This document shows, piece by piece, positions 27,294 through 36,984 of a stretch of DNA of 64,000 bases. A program made the translations under genes and the position numbers. This DNA comes from an uncultured Roseiflexaceae bacterium (lineage in GTDB: Bacteria > Chloroflexota > Chloroflexia > Chloroflexales > Roseiflexaceae), in assembly GCA_937988885.1 (NCBI GenBank), contig CALKHR010000033.1, forward strand, positions 1-64,000, in the 5' to 3' direction. The stretch's first letter is position 1. Each line of letters opens with the position of its first letter. The notes beneath the pieces are model-generated. The model had not been told where the DNA came from, did no database searches, and saw only the letters and a list, made by a program, of their open reading frames with translations.

Positions 27294-28163
27294 CTACGAG
27301 GCCGATTCCTCGTCCTTCTTCGGCTCTTCCTCGCTCGACTTGATCAATCCCAGCGATTCGCCCGTCAGTTGGAGCGATGCGCGGGTCTGAGCAATGATAT
27401 TTTCGAGCACAGTCGGATCGGCCTCCTCAACGGGGAGCGCCATCACGAAGTGATTGAGCACCTCGGAGCGCGCCCGCAACAACGTGGTCCAATCCGCATC
27501 GGGATGATCGCGGCGGAACGCCTCCAAGTGCAGTTCGCTAAACTCGCGCAACTTCTCGCTCGTGTCGTCGGTCAGGTGGGCTGCAGCGCCGCCGATGAAG
27601 TTCACGTCGCCAGCCGGGAGTATGTGTGTCACCAATACCTCACCCACCTTCACCCGCTTCGATGCCGCATGATCCTCTACTGTGCGCAGGCTGGAATCGA
27701 GCAGATCGCGCAGTGTGATGCGCAAGCCCTTCTCCACGCTCTCCACCACGTAGGGCCGGAGCCGCACGCTCGCCCACTCCTTGATCAGCGTCGCCTCCTC
27801 CTCGTTGAGGGTCACCTCGTCGCCCGGGTCAGCCGCCAACTGCTCGACTAGCGTGCGCCCATCCTCCTGCGGATAGTCGAAGGCGAACCAAGTTAAGAAG
27901 CGATCCGCGCCGCGATCCTCAAGATCATCGAGCTCGCTCAGTTGCTCGGCGGTGTACTTGCCGTTCCAAAAGCGCTCAAGCGCTGTGGGGATCGCCTCGG
28001 TGCGCCCTTGGGCCGCCCCAATCAGTTGCGGAAGCAGCGTGTCGAAGGCGTTGCGCAGGCGGCGTTTTGCGGCCTGAGCGGCCTCGTCGATCGGTTGATG
28101 ACAGTGTTTGTATTTCTTGCCGCTGCCACAGGGACAGGGATCGTTGCGCCCAATTTTTGGCAT
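27294..28163 (-). CDS. SEC-C motif protein
   Basis: A 289-residue protein whose first 22 residues are a SEC-C zinc motif (GRNDPCPCGSGKKYKHCH). The remainder is largely helical and acidic, with no domain I recognise. SEC-C motifs bind zinc and, in SecA, dock SecB and the ribosome; many free-standing SEC-C proteins are uncharacterised. ATG 28163 has GTGAGGAT upstream and places the motif at the N-terminus as in other family members; the longer frame to 28184 is rejected. Confidence 0.82.
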   Translation of the reverse strand: MPKIGRNDPCPCGSGKKYKHCHQPIDEAAQAAKRRLRNAFDTLLPQLIGAAQGRTEAIPTALERFWNGKYTAEQLSELDDLEDRGADRFLTWFAFDYPQEDGRTLVEQLAADPGDEVTLNEEEATLIKEWASVRLRPYVVESVEKGLRITLRDLLDSSLRTVEDHAASKRVKVGEVLVTHILPAGDVNFIGGAAAHLTDDTSEKLREFSELHLEAFRRDHPDADWTTLLRARSEVLNHFVMALPVEEADPTVLENIIAQTRASLQLTGESLGLIKSSEEEPKKDEESAS

Positions 28164-28333
28164 ACATATCCTCACTGATCGCAAACGTATACGAGTTCGG
28201 AGTGTGCATCATCACGAAAATGCGCACGTACTCTATCATAGCACAACTCACTGCGCTTTTCCGAGCGATTTCGTATCATACCAACTCCGGCTGGCATATC
28301 GCCTGCTAGTTTGTGCTTTCTTTCACTACCCGA

Positions 28334-28362
28334 TTGACATTTGATCTCGCTCGTGCTATATT
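28334..28362 (+). promoter_or_regulatory. Consensus-like promoter of the MTHFR gene
   Basis: TTGACA (28334-28339), 17 bases, TATATT (28357-28362). The start point would lie about 93 bases upstream of ATG 28463. Confidence 0.75.
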
Positions 28363-28462
28363 CCGCGCCGTTGCATCTTCCCAGTTTGACGCGCTGTCAC
28401 CAGAATTCCCTGTTATGTGTCACGCTGGTTCCTCGGTGTATTGCTAGAAATTGAGGTTATCT

Positions 28463-29383
28463 ATGCCTGCATATAGCGTTCTGCAGCGTCGCCTTCAGGC
28501 TGGTCAGATTGTGGTGACTGGCGAGATCGCGCCGCCCCGTGGTGCTTCACGCGCTACGCTTGAACGGCTCGCTCAAGCCATGCGTCCCTCGGTCGATGCG
28601 ATCAACTTGACCGACAACCAACGCGGACTTGGCCGTATGTCGGCTCTGGGCGCTGGCATTCTGTTGCGACAAATGGGTATCGAGACAGTCGTGCAGATGA
28701 CGTGCCAGCACCGCAACCGCATCGCTCTGCAAGCCGATGTGTTGAGCGGCGCAGCCTGTGGCATCACCAACTTTCTCTGCATGACGGGCGATCATCCCAA
28801 GATCGGCGATCATCCCGATGCCAAGAACGTGTTGGATCTCAACTCCTTCCAACTCATCCGCATGTTGCGCATCATGCGCGACGAGCAGCGCTTCCAATCG
28901 GGCACGCCCCTCTCCGAGGCTCCGCAGTTCTTCCTGGGAGGCGTCTCCAACCCGAATATCGAGCGCGTCGCTCGCCTCGAAAAGAAGATCGAGTCGGGAG
29001 CAGAGTTTATCCAAACCCAGATCATTTTCGATGTCGATCGCTTCAAGCAGTGGATGAGCGATGTACGTGCGGCTGGCCTGCATCAGCAAGCCTATATTTT
29101 GGCTGGTATCATGGTCATTCGTTCGGCACAATCGGCGCGTTTCCTGCGCGATCACCTGCCCGGCTCGCGGGTGCCCGATTGGGTGATCGACCGCATGGAG
29201 GCCACCGATGATGGCGAGGCCGAAGGAATCCAGATTGCCGCTGATCTGACGCGCGAATTGTTGTCGATCGAGGGCGTGCGTGGCGTGCACCTGATGTCGG
29301 TCGGCTGGACTAAAGCGATCCCGCAGGTGGTTGCTCGCGCCGGCCTGGCGGATCGTCCGGCTGCGCCATCGGCTGAGGAGTGA
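28463..29383 (+). CDS. 5,10-methylenetetrahydrofolate reductase (MetF-like)
   Basis: A 306-residue TIM-barrel flavoprotein. Visible MTHFR motifs are VVTGEIAPPRGAS (N-terminal catalytic Glu), DAINLTDNQRG, QMTCQHRNR, FLCMTGDHP (flavin site) and EFIQTQIIFD. It converts methylene-THF to methyl-THF for methionine synthesis or one-carbon carriage. It is of the short type without a regulatory domain. ATG 28463 with GAGG upstream is used; TTG 28451 is less likely. A strong promoter lies at 28334-28362. No methionine synthase gene is adjacent. Confidence 0.87.
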   Translation: MPAYSVLQRRLQAGQIVVTGEIAPPRGASRATLERLAQAMRPSVDAINLTDNQRGLGRMSALGAGILLRQMGIETVVQMTCQHRNRIALQADVLSGAACGITNFLCMTGDHPKIGDHPDAKNVLDLNSFQLIRMLRIMRDEQRFQSGTPLSEAPQFFLGGVSNPNIERVARLEKKIESGAEFIQTQIIFDVDRFKQWMSDVRAAGLHQQAYILAGIMVIRSAQSARFLRDHLPGSRVPDWVIDRMEATDDGEAEGIQIAADLTRELLSIEGVRGVHLMSVGWTKAIPQVVARAGLADRPAAPSAEE

Positions 29384-29552
29384 TCCCAAATCCGCGCATC
29401 ACGCAACGTGGCGCGCCTGCTGTCCAATACCTCTCTGCACCCCGATGATTCTCACGAGGGAAGATGATGGCGATGCGCGACGTGTCATCGTCATCATCCA
29501 ACTGAATTGGGTATAATGCCTCAAAACCCGCACTCAATCAAGGAGTAATCGA

Positions 29553-30521
29553 ATGAAAGCCATTCGTGTACATCAGCCTGGTGGTCCCGATGCACTGATC
29601 TACGAGGATGTGCCAGAGCCTACGCCAGGCCCAGGCGAAGCGCTCGTGAAGCTCGCGGCCATCGGTATCAACTTTATCGATATCTACCGCCGCAAAGGCC
29701 TCTACCCCTCAGAAACGCCATTTATCCTGGGTGAAGAAGCGGCAGGCGAAGTGGTGGCGCTTGGCGAAGGCGTGACCGAGGTGCAAGTTGGCGATCGGGT
29801 GGCCTACTCAAGCGTTCGGGGTGCGTATGCCGAATACGCTGCGGTGCCCGCCAAAAGCCTCGTGCCGTTGCCTGCTGGCCTCGACGCTCGGGTGGCCGCC
29901 GCGAGCATGCTGCAGGGCCTCACCGCCCACTACCTCACGCACAGCACCTACCCGATCCAACCGGGCGATCAGATTTTGATCCACGCTGCGGCGGGTGGCG
30001 CTGGCCTGCTCGTCGCGCAGATGGCGAAGCGCCGTGGCGCGCGGGTGTTCGGCACTGTCTCGACCGCCGCCAAGGCCGAATTGGCCCGTGCGGCAGGCGT
30101 CGATGAGGTGATCCTCTACACCGAAACCGATTTCGAGGCCGAGGTGAAGCGCCTCACCAATGGCCGTGGCCTCGATGTCGTCTACGATTCCGTCGGCCAC
30201 GACACGTTCGATAAGAGCCTGAACTGTTTACGACCGCGTGGCTACATGGTGTTGTTCGGCCAGTCGAGCGGCCCTGTGCCACCGTTCAACCCGCAGATCC
30301 TGAACGCCAAAGGCTCGTTGTTCCTAACCCGTCCCACTTTGCATCACCACATCGCCACACGCGAGGAGTTGCTGCAGCGCACCAACGACCTGTTCTCGTG
30401 GCTGGCCTCGGGCGAGCTATCGGTGCGCATCGATTCTGAGTTCCCGCTGGCGGAAGCCGCAAAAGCGCATCAAAAACTCGAATCACGCGCCACCTCGGGC
30501 AAAGTACTGCTCATCCCGTAG
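29553..30521 (+). CDS. NADPH:quinone reductase (zinc-free MDR)
   Basis: A 322-residue medium-chain reductase. It begins MKAIRVHQPGGPDALIYED, characteristic of QorA-type enzymes. It has the cofactor motif HAAAGGAGLLVAQMAKRRGA and the VYDSVGHDTFDKSL segment, and lacks the structural-zinc cysteines. It reduces quinones or other alpha,beta-unsaturated carbonyls with NADPH. AAGGAG lies seven bases before ATG 29553. A bidirectional terminator separates it from the convergent PAS-STAS gene. Confidence 0.9.
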   Translation: MKAIRVHQPGGPDALIYEDVPEPTPGPGEALVKLAAIGINFIDIYRRKGLYPSETPFILGEEAAGEVVALGEGVTEVQVGDRVAYSSVRGAYAEYAAVPAKSLVPLPAGLDARVAAASMLQGLTAHYLTHSTYPIQPGDQILIHAAAGGAGLLVAQMAKRRGARVFGTVSTAAKAELARAAGVDEVILYTETDFEAEVKRLTNGRGLDVVYDSVGHDTFDKSLNCLRPRGYMVLFGQSSGPVPPFNPQILNAKGSLFLTRPTLHHHIATREELLQRTNDLFSWLASGELSVRIDSEFPLAEAAKAHQKLESRATSGKVLLIP

Positions 30522-30533
30522 TATATCGAACGC

Positions 30534-30577
30534 AAAAAAACACACCCCTCAACCAATGCGGTCGAGGGGTGTGTTTG
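30534..30577. terminator. Bidirectional terminator
   Basis: Stem CACACCCCTC/GAGGGGTGTG (30541-30550 with 30564-30573), with an A-run on the left and TTTGTG on the right, between convergent genes. Confidence 0.9.
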
Positions 30578-30585
30578 TGTATCTG

Positions 30586-31836
30586 CTACTGCTTCGAGAA
30601 CGCGGTTGCGATACCGACTTGCAGCGAACTGCTCGTAACGATCTCGCTCAAGTCCACGCCTAAGCCGATCAGCGTCTGCGCGACCTCGGGGCGAATGCCC
30701 GTGATCATCACTTGGGCGCCCAACAGCTTGACGGCCTGCGCAGCGCGGATGAATGTATTCGCGACCTGCGTATCCACCACCGACACACCCGTGATATCGA
30801 GGATCACATTCGTGGCCTTCGTCTCGGCGACGCCGTGCAACAGCGTATCCATCACCTGCTGTGCGCGGCGCGAGTCCATCGAGCCGATCAGCGGCATCAC
30901 CACAATCTTATCGGTGATCGGGATGAGCGGCGTCGAGAGCTCCTCCAGAGCGGCCTTCTGAGCGCGGATGATCTCCTCCTGCTGGAGGTTCTGGAGTTGA
31001 GCGCGCTCGGCGAGCTTGCGCTCGGTGATGTTATCGTACAACACGCCCACATGGTTATCGGGCAATGGGAAGGCCAAGATCGAGAAGACTGCTGGGTGCG
31101 GATCATCGATCGAACCACTCTCCATGTGCAACGGTTTGCCCGTTAGTGCAACATCGGCAAGTGGCTTGAGTAAGCTATCAACTGTGATTTCTGGATAGAT
31201 ATCGATCAGTCGTTCGCCCAAACGATCCAGCAGAGAGCCTTCGCCGGGATAGTACTGCTGCGTTGCCTTATTGGCAGCGACCATGATCAACGATCTCGGA
31301 TCTTCGGGATCGACCAGGCGATAGATCGCCAAGCTATTGGGCAGATGCTCCATCGATGTGGCATAAATGGCTCGCTCTTTCTGGGCCAAATTACGCTCAG
31401 TCACATCAATCGCAATCGAGTAGATTTGCTGACTTGCGCAATCGCTCGTGCAGTTCCACTGGAGCGTGCGATACGTGCCATCCTTGTGTCGATAGCGATT
31501 TTCGAAGGCGATGAGGTTTGAAGAACTGTTGATGAGGTCACTTGTGACTTTGATAGTCTGCTCGTGATCGTCTGGATGCACGAAGTTGATAAACGGCTGG
31601 GAGAAGAGTTCCTCTTCGGTATATCCTAATTGCTTCGTCCAGGCAGGATTGACTCGCTTGAAGTGCCCATCGAAGTCAATGATCGACAGTAAGTCAATGG
31701 CATGTTCAAAGAAGATCGCATCTGTACGCTGATCGGCTTGGCTTGCCTCGATTTGTTGTTGGAGTTCAGCATTCTTCCGCTTCAGTTCTGCGATCTCTTG
31801 AGTGAGTTGTTCGATGCTTAGATCAGTGGTTGTCAC
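30586..31836 (-). CDS. PAS-STAS regulator (RsbR-like)
   Basis: A 416-residue cytoplasmic protein. It has an N-terminal coiled coil (about 5-35), two PAS domains (about 40-150, with HPDDHEQT and DVTERNLAQ, and about 155-270), a linker helix (about 275-300) and a C-terminal STAS domain (about 305-416). The STAS domain has the phosphorylatable Ser/Thr region ILDITGVSVVDTQVAN and MITGIRPEV. Such RsbR-like proteins form stressosome-type complexes that feed partner-switching control of sigma factors. The start is GTG 31836, with CAGGAG eight bases upstream. No RsbS/RsbT-like gene is adjacent. Confidence 0.88.
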   Translation of the reverse strand: MTTTDLSIEQLTQEIAELKRKNAELQQQIEASQADQRTDAIFFEHAIDLLSIIDFDGHFKRVNPAWTKQLGYTEEELFSQPFINFVHPDDHEQTIKVTSDLINSSSNLIAFENRYRHKDGTYRTLQWNCTSDCASQQIYSIAIDVTERNLAQKERAIYATSMEHLPNSLAIYRLVDPEDPRSLIMVAANKATQQYYPGEGSLLDRLGERLIDIYPEITVDSLLKPLADVALTGKPLHMESGSIDDPHPAVFSILAFPLPDNHVGVLYDNITERKLAERAQLQNLQQEEIIRAQKAALEELSTPLIPITDKIVVMPLIGSMDSRRAQQVMDTLLHGVAETKATNVILDITGVSVVDTQVANTFIRAAQAVKLLGAQVMITGIRPEVAQTLIGLGVDLSEIVTSSSLQVGIATAFSKQ

Positions 31837-32374
31837 AATAACGCTCCTGACTGAGGATGAAACGCAGGCTGAACATCGTGGCCATCAGATTGAAGCGCTC
31901 TGTGTAAATAGCCCAGTCAAAACCTGATGCAATGCCAAAGTTAGGAATGAGTCAACCCTCGTTTGAATGACACACTTCGAGTGACACTTAGCTTTTCAAC
32001 AGCAATTTTGAGAATCTCTAATCGCACAGCAACAGAGACACGTGATGGCTCATGGCTGCAACAATGGAAGTCTGTAAAAGCTTTAGAACCTACCAATGAG
32101 TTGGATTGCCATGATTGGGGCCAGCCGAGGAACTGCCCATAGTCACGCTAGATATTCTATCGAGATACCGCCTTTTTAGATATAGCCATAAGGTCCTAGC
32201 GATTCTTAGGCCAACGGACTTGACAACTGACGCTAGTGTAGCATTTCTCAATCTGCTTGTCTATAAAGGATGTTTTCTTTCTAGTTAAGATTTCGTAACG
32301 TTTATTGCTCAATTGCGGACGGAATCAAGTACAATCATCGCGATTAATCACATTAAAAACAGAAAGAGGTGATC
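31837..32374. other. Divergent regulatory interval without genes
   Basis: About 540 bases between the PAS-STAS gene and the beta-galactosidase gene. No ORF or RNA is convincing. TTGACA at 32220-32225 and TACAAT at 32330-32335 (TTGCTC 19 bases upstream of it) are candidate promoter boxes for the + strand gene. Confidence 0.5.
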
Positions 32375-34393
32375 GTGAAACAATATCCCCCGATCAATCG
32401 GCGCGCCCCGTTCATCTGGCATGGTGGTGATTACAACCCCGAACAATGGCCACCGGCAACCTGGCAAGACGATATGGCGCTGATGCAGGCCAGCCATTAT
32501 ACCATCGCCACTGTTGGCGTGTTTAGCTGGGTATCACTCCAACCGAGCGAGGATACCTTCACCTTCGAGTGGCTCGACACTGTGCTCGACCAGTTGCACG
32601 CCGCAGGCCGAATCGTGTGTTTGGCCACGCCCACCGCCGCTCAACCAGCCTGGATGTCGCAAGCCTACCCCGATGTGCTGCGCTCGGACCGCACCGGACG
32701 GCGCAACCATCACGGCCAGCGCGTCAACTATTGCCCCAACTCGCCCAACTACCGCCGCTTCGCTGTGCAGATCGCCACCAAACTCGCCGAGCGCTACGGC
32801 TCGCACCCCGCCCTCGTGATCTGGCACATCTCCAACGAGTACGGCGGCATCTGCATGTGCGAAACCTGCGCCGAAGCCTTCCGCACCTGGCTCAAAAAAC
32901 GCTACAGCAGCCTCGACGAACTCAACCAACGCTGGTGGACGCCCTTCTGGAGCCACACCTACACCGATTGGTCGCAGATCGAGCCGCCCTACGATAACGG
33001 CGAACGCCTCACCCACGCCCTCACGCTCGACTACCAGCGCTTCCAGAGCGACTCGATGCTCGAATGCTACAAACTCGAACGCGACGCCATCCGCGCCATC
33101 ACGCCCGACATCCCCATCACCACCAATATGATGGGCACCTACCCACACCTCGACTATCGCGCTTGGGCGCCCGAAATCGACGTGATCTCGTGGGATTGCT
33201 ACCCCTGGCCCAGCGCCGACCCCGGCGACATCGCCTTCCTGCACGATCTCAACCGTGGACTCAAGGACGGCCAGCCGTTTATGCTGATGGAGCAGACACC
33301 CAGCAGCCAAAACTGGCAGCCCGTCAACGCGCTCAAGCGGCCCGGTGTGCTGCGGCTGTGGAGCTACCTGGCGGTCGCGCACGGTGCCGATACCGTGATG
33401 TACTTCCAATGGCGGCGCGGGCGCGGCGGCTGCGAGAAGTTCCACGGAGCCGTTGTCGAACACAGTGGCCGCTCCGACACCCGCGTATTCCGCGAAGTGA
33501 CGCAGCTCGGCGCCGAACTCGCCAGCCTCGGCGCAACCACGCTCGGCGCGACCACCCCCGCGCGTGTGGCGGTCCTGTTCGATTGGAACAACTGGTGGGC
33601 GATCGACTCCGCCGTCGGCCCGATCAAACAGAAGGAATACGTGGCCACCGTGCGCAAACACTACCGCGCACTCTGGCGGCGCAACATCCCCGTCGATATC
33701 GTCTTTAGCGATTCCGACCTGAGCAACTACGACATCGTCGTCGCGCCGATGCTGCATATGGTCAAAGCGGACCTGCCCGCCCAACTCGAAGCACTCGTGC
33801 AGCGGGGTGGCTCGTTCGTCACCACCTACTTCAGCGGCGTGGTCGATGAGACCGATCGCGCCTTCGAGGGCTACCCTGGGCCGCTCAGCAAGTTGTTAGG
33901 CATCTGGGTCGAGGAGATCGACGCGCTCTACGAAGGGCAGACCAACCAGATCGTCATGGCCGACGGCTCGGGCAGCTACAGCTGCGGGCGGCTGTGCGAC
34001 ATCATCCACGCCGAGGGCGCCGAGGTGTTGGCCACCTACGGTCAGGATTTCTACGCCAACACGCCCGTGCTCACCGCCAACCGCTACGGCGCGGGCCGCG
34101 CCTACTACATCGCCTCCGATCCTGAAGAGCGCTTCCTCGACACCTTCTACGCCGATCTGCTCAAGCAGCACGGCATCAACGCCCTCCTCGAAGCGCCAGC
34201 GGGCGTGGAGGTGGCCCTGCGCGAGACCGACGAGCGGCGGCTGCTATTCGTGCTGAACCACCGCGCCGAGCTACAGCGCGTACAATTGCCCGAGGGCCAG
34301 CACTACACCGAACTTCTCAGCGGCAGCACCGTCTCCGGCACGCTCGAACTCGCCGCTTACGATGTGCGCATCCTCTCGCAAGCGCAGCAGTAG
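32375..34393 (+). CDS. Beta-galactosidase, GH42
   Basis: A 672-residue enzyme. The TIM barrel begins with FIWHGGDYNPEQWP. The acid/base is Glu155 in WHISNEYGG and the nucleophile is Glu306 in LMEQTPSS. The zinc-cluster Cys residues of thermophilic GH42 enzymes appear (CMCETCAEAF). A trimerisation domain (about 390-600) and a small C-terminal beta domain follow. The start is GTG 32375, because AAAGAGG at 32363-32369 is correctly placed for it; GTG 32369 overlaps that site. No signal peptide, so it acts in the cytoplasm on galactosides taken up elsewhere. No sugar transporter is adjacent. Confidence 0.92.
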   Translation: MKQYPPINRRAPFIWHGGDYNPEQWPPATWQDDMALMQASHYTIATVGVFSWVSLQPSEDTFTFEWLDTVLDQLHAAGRIVCLATPTAAQPAWMSQAYPDVLRSDRTGRRNHHGQRVNYCPNSPNYRRFAVQIATKLAERYGSHPALVIWHISNEYGGICMCETCAEAFRTWLKKRYSSLDELNQRWWTPFWSHTYTDWSQIEPPYDNGERLTHALTLDYQRFQSDSMLECYKLERDAIRAITPDIPITTNMMGTYPHLDYRAWAPEIDVISWDCYPWPSADPGDIAFLHDLNRGLKDGQPFMLMEQTPSSQNWQPVNALKRPGVLRLWSYLAVAHGADTVMYFQWRRGRGGCEKFHGAVVEHSGRSDTRVFREVTQLGAELASLGATTLGATTPARVAVLFDWNNWWAIDSAVGPIKQKEYVATVRKHYRALWRRNIPVDIVFSDSDLSNYDIVVAPMLHMVKADLPAQLEALVQRGGSFVTTYFSGVVDETDRAFEGYPGPLSKLLGIWVEEIDALYEGQTNQIVMADGSGSYSCGRLCDIIHAEGAEVLATYGQDFYANTPVLTANRYGAGRAYYIASDPEERFLDTFYADLLKQHGINALLEAPAGVEVALRETDERRLLFVLNHRAELQRVQLPEGQHYTELLSGSTVSGTLELAAYDVRILSQAQQ

Positions 34394-34394
34394 A

Positions 34395-34450
34395 GGGGGA
34401 AGAAAGCGCAGCACCGCGCCGCATCGCCCGTCGCTGCGGGTCGCCGTCCG
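34395..34450 (+). repeat. Downstream repeat copy 1 (GCCCGTCGCT box)
   Basis: Begins GGGGGAAGAAAGCGCA just after the beta-galactosidase stop and contains the small hairpin GCCCGTCGCTGCGGG (34426-34440). A related copy follows the TPR membrane gene at 45952-46010. Confidence 0.5.
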
Positions 34451-34545
34451 GCATCCGCAGCGCCGCTACCCCCGGGCCGAGGGACCTGGGCGCGCGAACA
34501 ATGCCCGAGCAGATGCGGCGCCGTTTGTAGCAAAGGCACCAAAAC

Positions 34546-34586
34546 GTGAAGTCGAGGCACTGAGCATAGCAGCACCTCGACTTCAC
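34546..34586. terminator. GCATAG-loop hairpin between convergent genes
   Basis: Stem GTGAAGTCGAGG/CCTCGACTTCAC (34546-34557 with 34575-34586) whose inner part is the second member of the family seen at 9725-9755. Confidence 0.7.
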
Positions 34587-34607
34587 AAGATTGGCAGCGT
34601 TGCAGCG

Positions 34608-35324
34608 CTACGCCTCCAACACCCAAAAACCGTACGGGTTGAAAAACAGATCATCAATGTGGTAGCGCATACACGGCTTATGCCGCAGCCGATAGCGCTC
34701 AGGACGAGTCGTCAGGCCGAACGTATGCCCGTTCCCCAGCGTGGGCCGATCCAGCAGCATATAGAGCAGAAACGTATCGAGCAGCTCGCTCGCCTCATCC
34801 TCATTGATCCAGCCGGGCACCGCCGCGTCGGGCAGGCCAAGCAGATGCATCCCGCAGGAATACAACTGCTCGCCATTGTTGATCTTGGTCACGTAGGCAT
34901 AGTACAGCGCGGTCAGATCATCGCTCATCGCCAGGGATCGCCAATCCTCGGCGGAGTGCGCGACCCCCGCGCTCTCGACCTTCACCGCCAATGCGCCGGT
35001 CGCCAACAGCCGAGCGCCCACCTGCGCCAGTGTGCGTGCCTGCTCGATCGAGCCGCCCGGCCCCACCAAGTACAGGCAGAACGTATGCTCAGCGATCAGC
35101 GCGATCTCTTCATCCGTCAGCATATCGCGCCCTGCTGCGGCGAACGCCCGCGCTAACAAAGGGTCGTGCTCGTAAATGTCGAGCTGGTACGATTGCTGAG
35201 ACTGCAGATCTCGCACAATCATCCCAGCAAACATCAACTGATCGCAGTTGTGAGCTATCGCCGCGACAATATCGCTGCGCGATTTCCACAATCCTGGCAA
35301 ACCGAGCACGATCGTTGGTTCCAT
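34608..35324 (-). CDS. DUF4261-like protein
   Basis: A 238-residue soluble protein with no membrane segments. The N-terminal IVLGLPGLWKSRSDIVAAI and the central TGALAVKVESAGVAHSAEDW resemble the DUF4261 family, in which a middle segment ending in AVKVESAG or similar is conserved. Family function is not known; members often occur near stress or toxin genes. No ribosome site stands out before ATG 35324. The neighbour on the same strand, about 30 bases upstream, is a small membrane protein. Confidence 0.55.
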   Translation of the reverse strand: MEPTIVLGLPGLWKSRSDIVAAIAHNCDQLMFAGMIVRDLQSQQSYQLDIYEHDPLLARAFAAAGRDMLTDEEIALIAEHTFCLYLVGPGGSIEQARTLAQVGARLLATGALAVKVESAGVAHSAEDWRSLAMSDDLTALYYAYVTKINNGEQLYSCGMHLLGLPDAAVPGWINEDEASELLDTFLLYMLLDRPTLGNGHTFGLTTRPERYRLRHKPCMRYHIDDLFFNPYGFWVLEA

Positions 35325-35353
35325 GATGTCCTTCCTCTATGTCGCCGAACGCG

Positions 35354-35764
35354 CTAACGTCGCCGCTCCTGGAGATCTACCTCTAAACCACCGCCAATCG
35401 CCGCAAGAATATTGTAGCCGATACTGAATAGCACCACGATCAGCATCAGCACGGCAGCGCCCACCGCAGTCATTGCCAGCAACAGCAATAGGAACGTTGT
35501 CGTACCCGCCGCAGCCAACTGTGAGACAGTCTGGGCGGCATCGCGGATCTGCAACAACGCCAAGAAGTCGACCTGTGCGAGCTGTTGACCAAACACCTCG
35601 ATCTGCAGTGGCTCCACGCGCGTGAGCGCCTGGTTGACGCGCACCAGCACTTGGAACAGCAAGACCGCGATGCACAGCGCAGGCCCCAACGCCACCAGCC
35701 ACCCGAGCGCGCAGCCCACACGCACCGCCGAACCCAACGAAATCCCTCGAATTGTATAGCGCAT
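35354..35764 (-). CDS. DUF3566-like membrane protein
   Basis: A 136-residue protein with two membrane helices (about 12-37 and 86-117). The closing motif GYNILAAIGGGLEVDLQE matches the YNxxAxxxGGxxVxL pattern at the end of DUF3566 proteins. Start decided by ribosome site: GAGGAG sits six bases before ATG 35764, while the ATG at 35770 directly abuts it. DUF3566 proteins occur beside DNA gyrase genes in actinobacteria; here the context is different, so function is open. Confidence 0.65.
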   Translation of the reverse strand: MRYTIRGISLGSAVRVGCALGWLVALGPALCIAVLLFQVLVRVNQALTRVEPLQIEVFGQQLAQVDFLALLQIRDAAQTVSQLAAAGTTTFLLLLLAMTAVGAAVLMLIVVLFSIGYNILAAIGGGLEVDLQERRR

Positions 35765-35803
35765 TCTCATCTCCTCAGCAACTCTCACGTTGCAAGCGAC
35801 AGC

Positions 35804-36847
35804 TTACTCCTCACTGGATTCGAGGCCGCGCAGCAGCCCAACCACATTCGTGCCCAGTGCCTCGACCGCATAACCACCCTCCTGCAGCACCAAGGTTGGC
35901 AGCCCCAACGCCGCGATGCGCCGCCCGATCTGCGGGTAAGCTGCCGCGCTTAGGGCGAAATCGCCCAACGGGTCGCCGCCGAACGTATCGAACCCGGCGG
36001 AGACCACCACGAACTGCGGCTCGAAGGACCTGATCGCGGCGAGCGCCACATCCAACGCATCGAGATAGGTCCGATCATCGACACCTGCCGCGAGCGGGAT
36101 GTTCAACGTCGTGCCAAGCCCTGCGCTCGCGCCACGCTCATCGGCGAAGCCTGTGAAATACGGGTATTCGCGGACGGGATCAGCGTGGATCGACACAAAC
36201 AGCACATCGTCGCGCTCGTAGAAGATCTGCTGTGTGCCGTTTCCATGATGATAATCGATATCGATGATCGCCACACGCGAGGTGTTGGGCGTGTTGCGCA
36301 GCAGATCCTCCGCCGCGATCGCCGCATTATTGAGGAAGCAATAGCCGCCGCACAGGTCACGTCCCGCATGGTGCCCCGGCGGTCGGCAGAGCGCGTACGC
36401 GAAGCGTTGCCCTTCGCGCAGCAACGCCGCACCAGTGAGCGCAGCATCGGCGGCGCTGCGTGCGGCGCGATACGTACCCGCCACGATCGGCGCGCTCATG
36501 TCGAAGGCGTAGTAGCCGGCCTGCGCGATCGGGTTTGTGCTCGTGCGTGGGCCCATCCAGCGCACCGCCAACGTCTCGGGCAGCACCGCCTCGGGCGAGC
36601 CACCCGCTGCCACCCAGCGCTCGTAGCTATGTTCGAGGTATTCGAGGTAGTCATCGCTGTGCACGGCGCGGATCGGCTCAATGCCGAAGCGCCGCGGCTC
36701 GATGATCGTGCCGATGTTCGCCTGTTCCAACGCCGTCTGGATCATCTCGGCGCGCACTGGCGACTCGTAGATCGGCACCAATGCGCCGTACAATACCTCG
36801 TGAGGAGGGTTGTGTAGCGCTTGATCTGCAGAAACAATCAAAAACAT
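35804..36847 (-). CDS. Histone-deacetylase-family amidohydrolase
   Basis: A 347-residue arginase/deacetylase-fold enzyme. Motifs are RPPGHHAGRD (catalytic His pair), IIDIDYHHGNGTQ (zinc-binding Asp and His), ISIHADP-type metal region (FVSIHADPVREYP) and SAGFDTFGGDPLG (second zinc Asp). Relatives include acetoin utilisation protein AcuC and acetylpolyamine amidohydrolases. The substrate may be an acetylated polyamine or protein. GGAG lies nine bases before ATG 36847. Confidence 0.9.
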   Translation of the reverse strand: MFLIVSADQALHNPPHEVLYGALVPIYESPVRAEMIQTALEQANIGTIIEPRRFGIEPIRAVHSDDYLEYLEHSYERWVAAGGSPEAVLPETLAVRWMGPRTSTNPIAQAGYYAFDMSAPIVAGTYRAARSAADAALTGAALLREGQRFAYALCRPPGHHAGRDLCGGYCFLNNAAIAAEDLLRNTPNTSRVAIIDIDYHHGNGTQQIFYERDDVLFVSIHADPVREYPYFTGFADERGASAGLGTTLNIPLAAGVDDRTYLDALDVALAAIRSFEPQFVVVSAGFDTFGGDPLGDFALSAAAYPQIGRRIAALGLPTLVLQEGGYAVEALGTNVVGLLRGLESSEE

Positions 36848-36984
36848 AACAATCTACTCCAAATGTGTGAATCGAAAGATATGTTATGATATCGACGCAA
36901 GGAACTGTGCATTGTAGCAGCCTATTGACCAATATGTTCCTGGAAGCTACGTGAAGTATCTAATACGAGCGAAAGAGGGACAAT

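Noticed and set aside
32534..33784. 416-codon frame on the - strand
   Set aside because: Antisense to the GH42 enzyme, whose catalytic motifs are intact; codon pattern explains the open frame.
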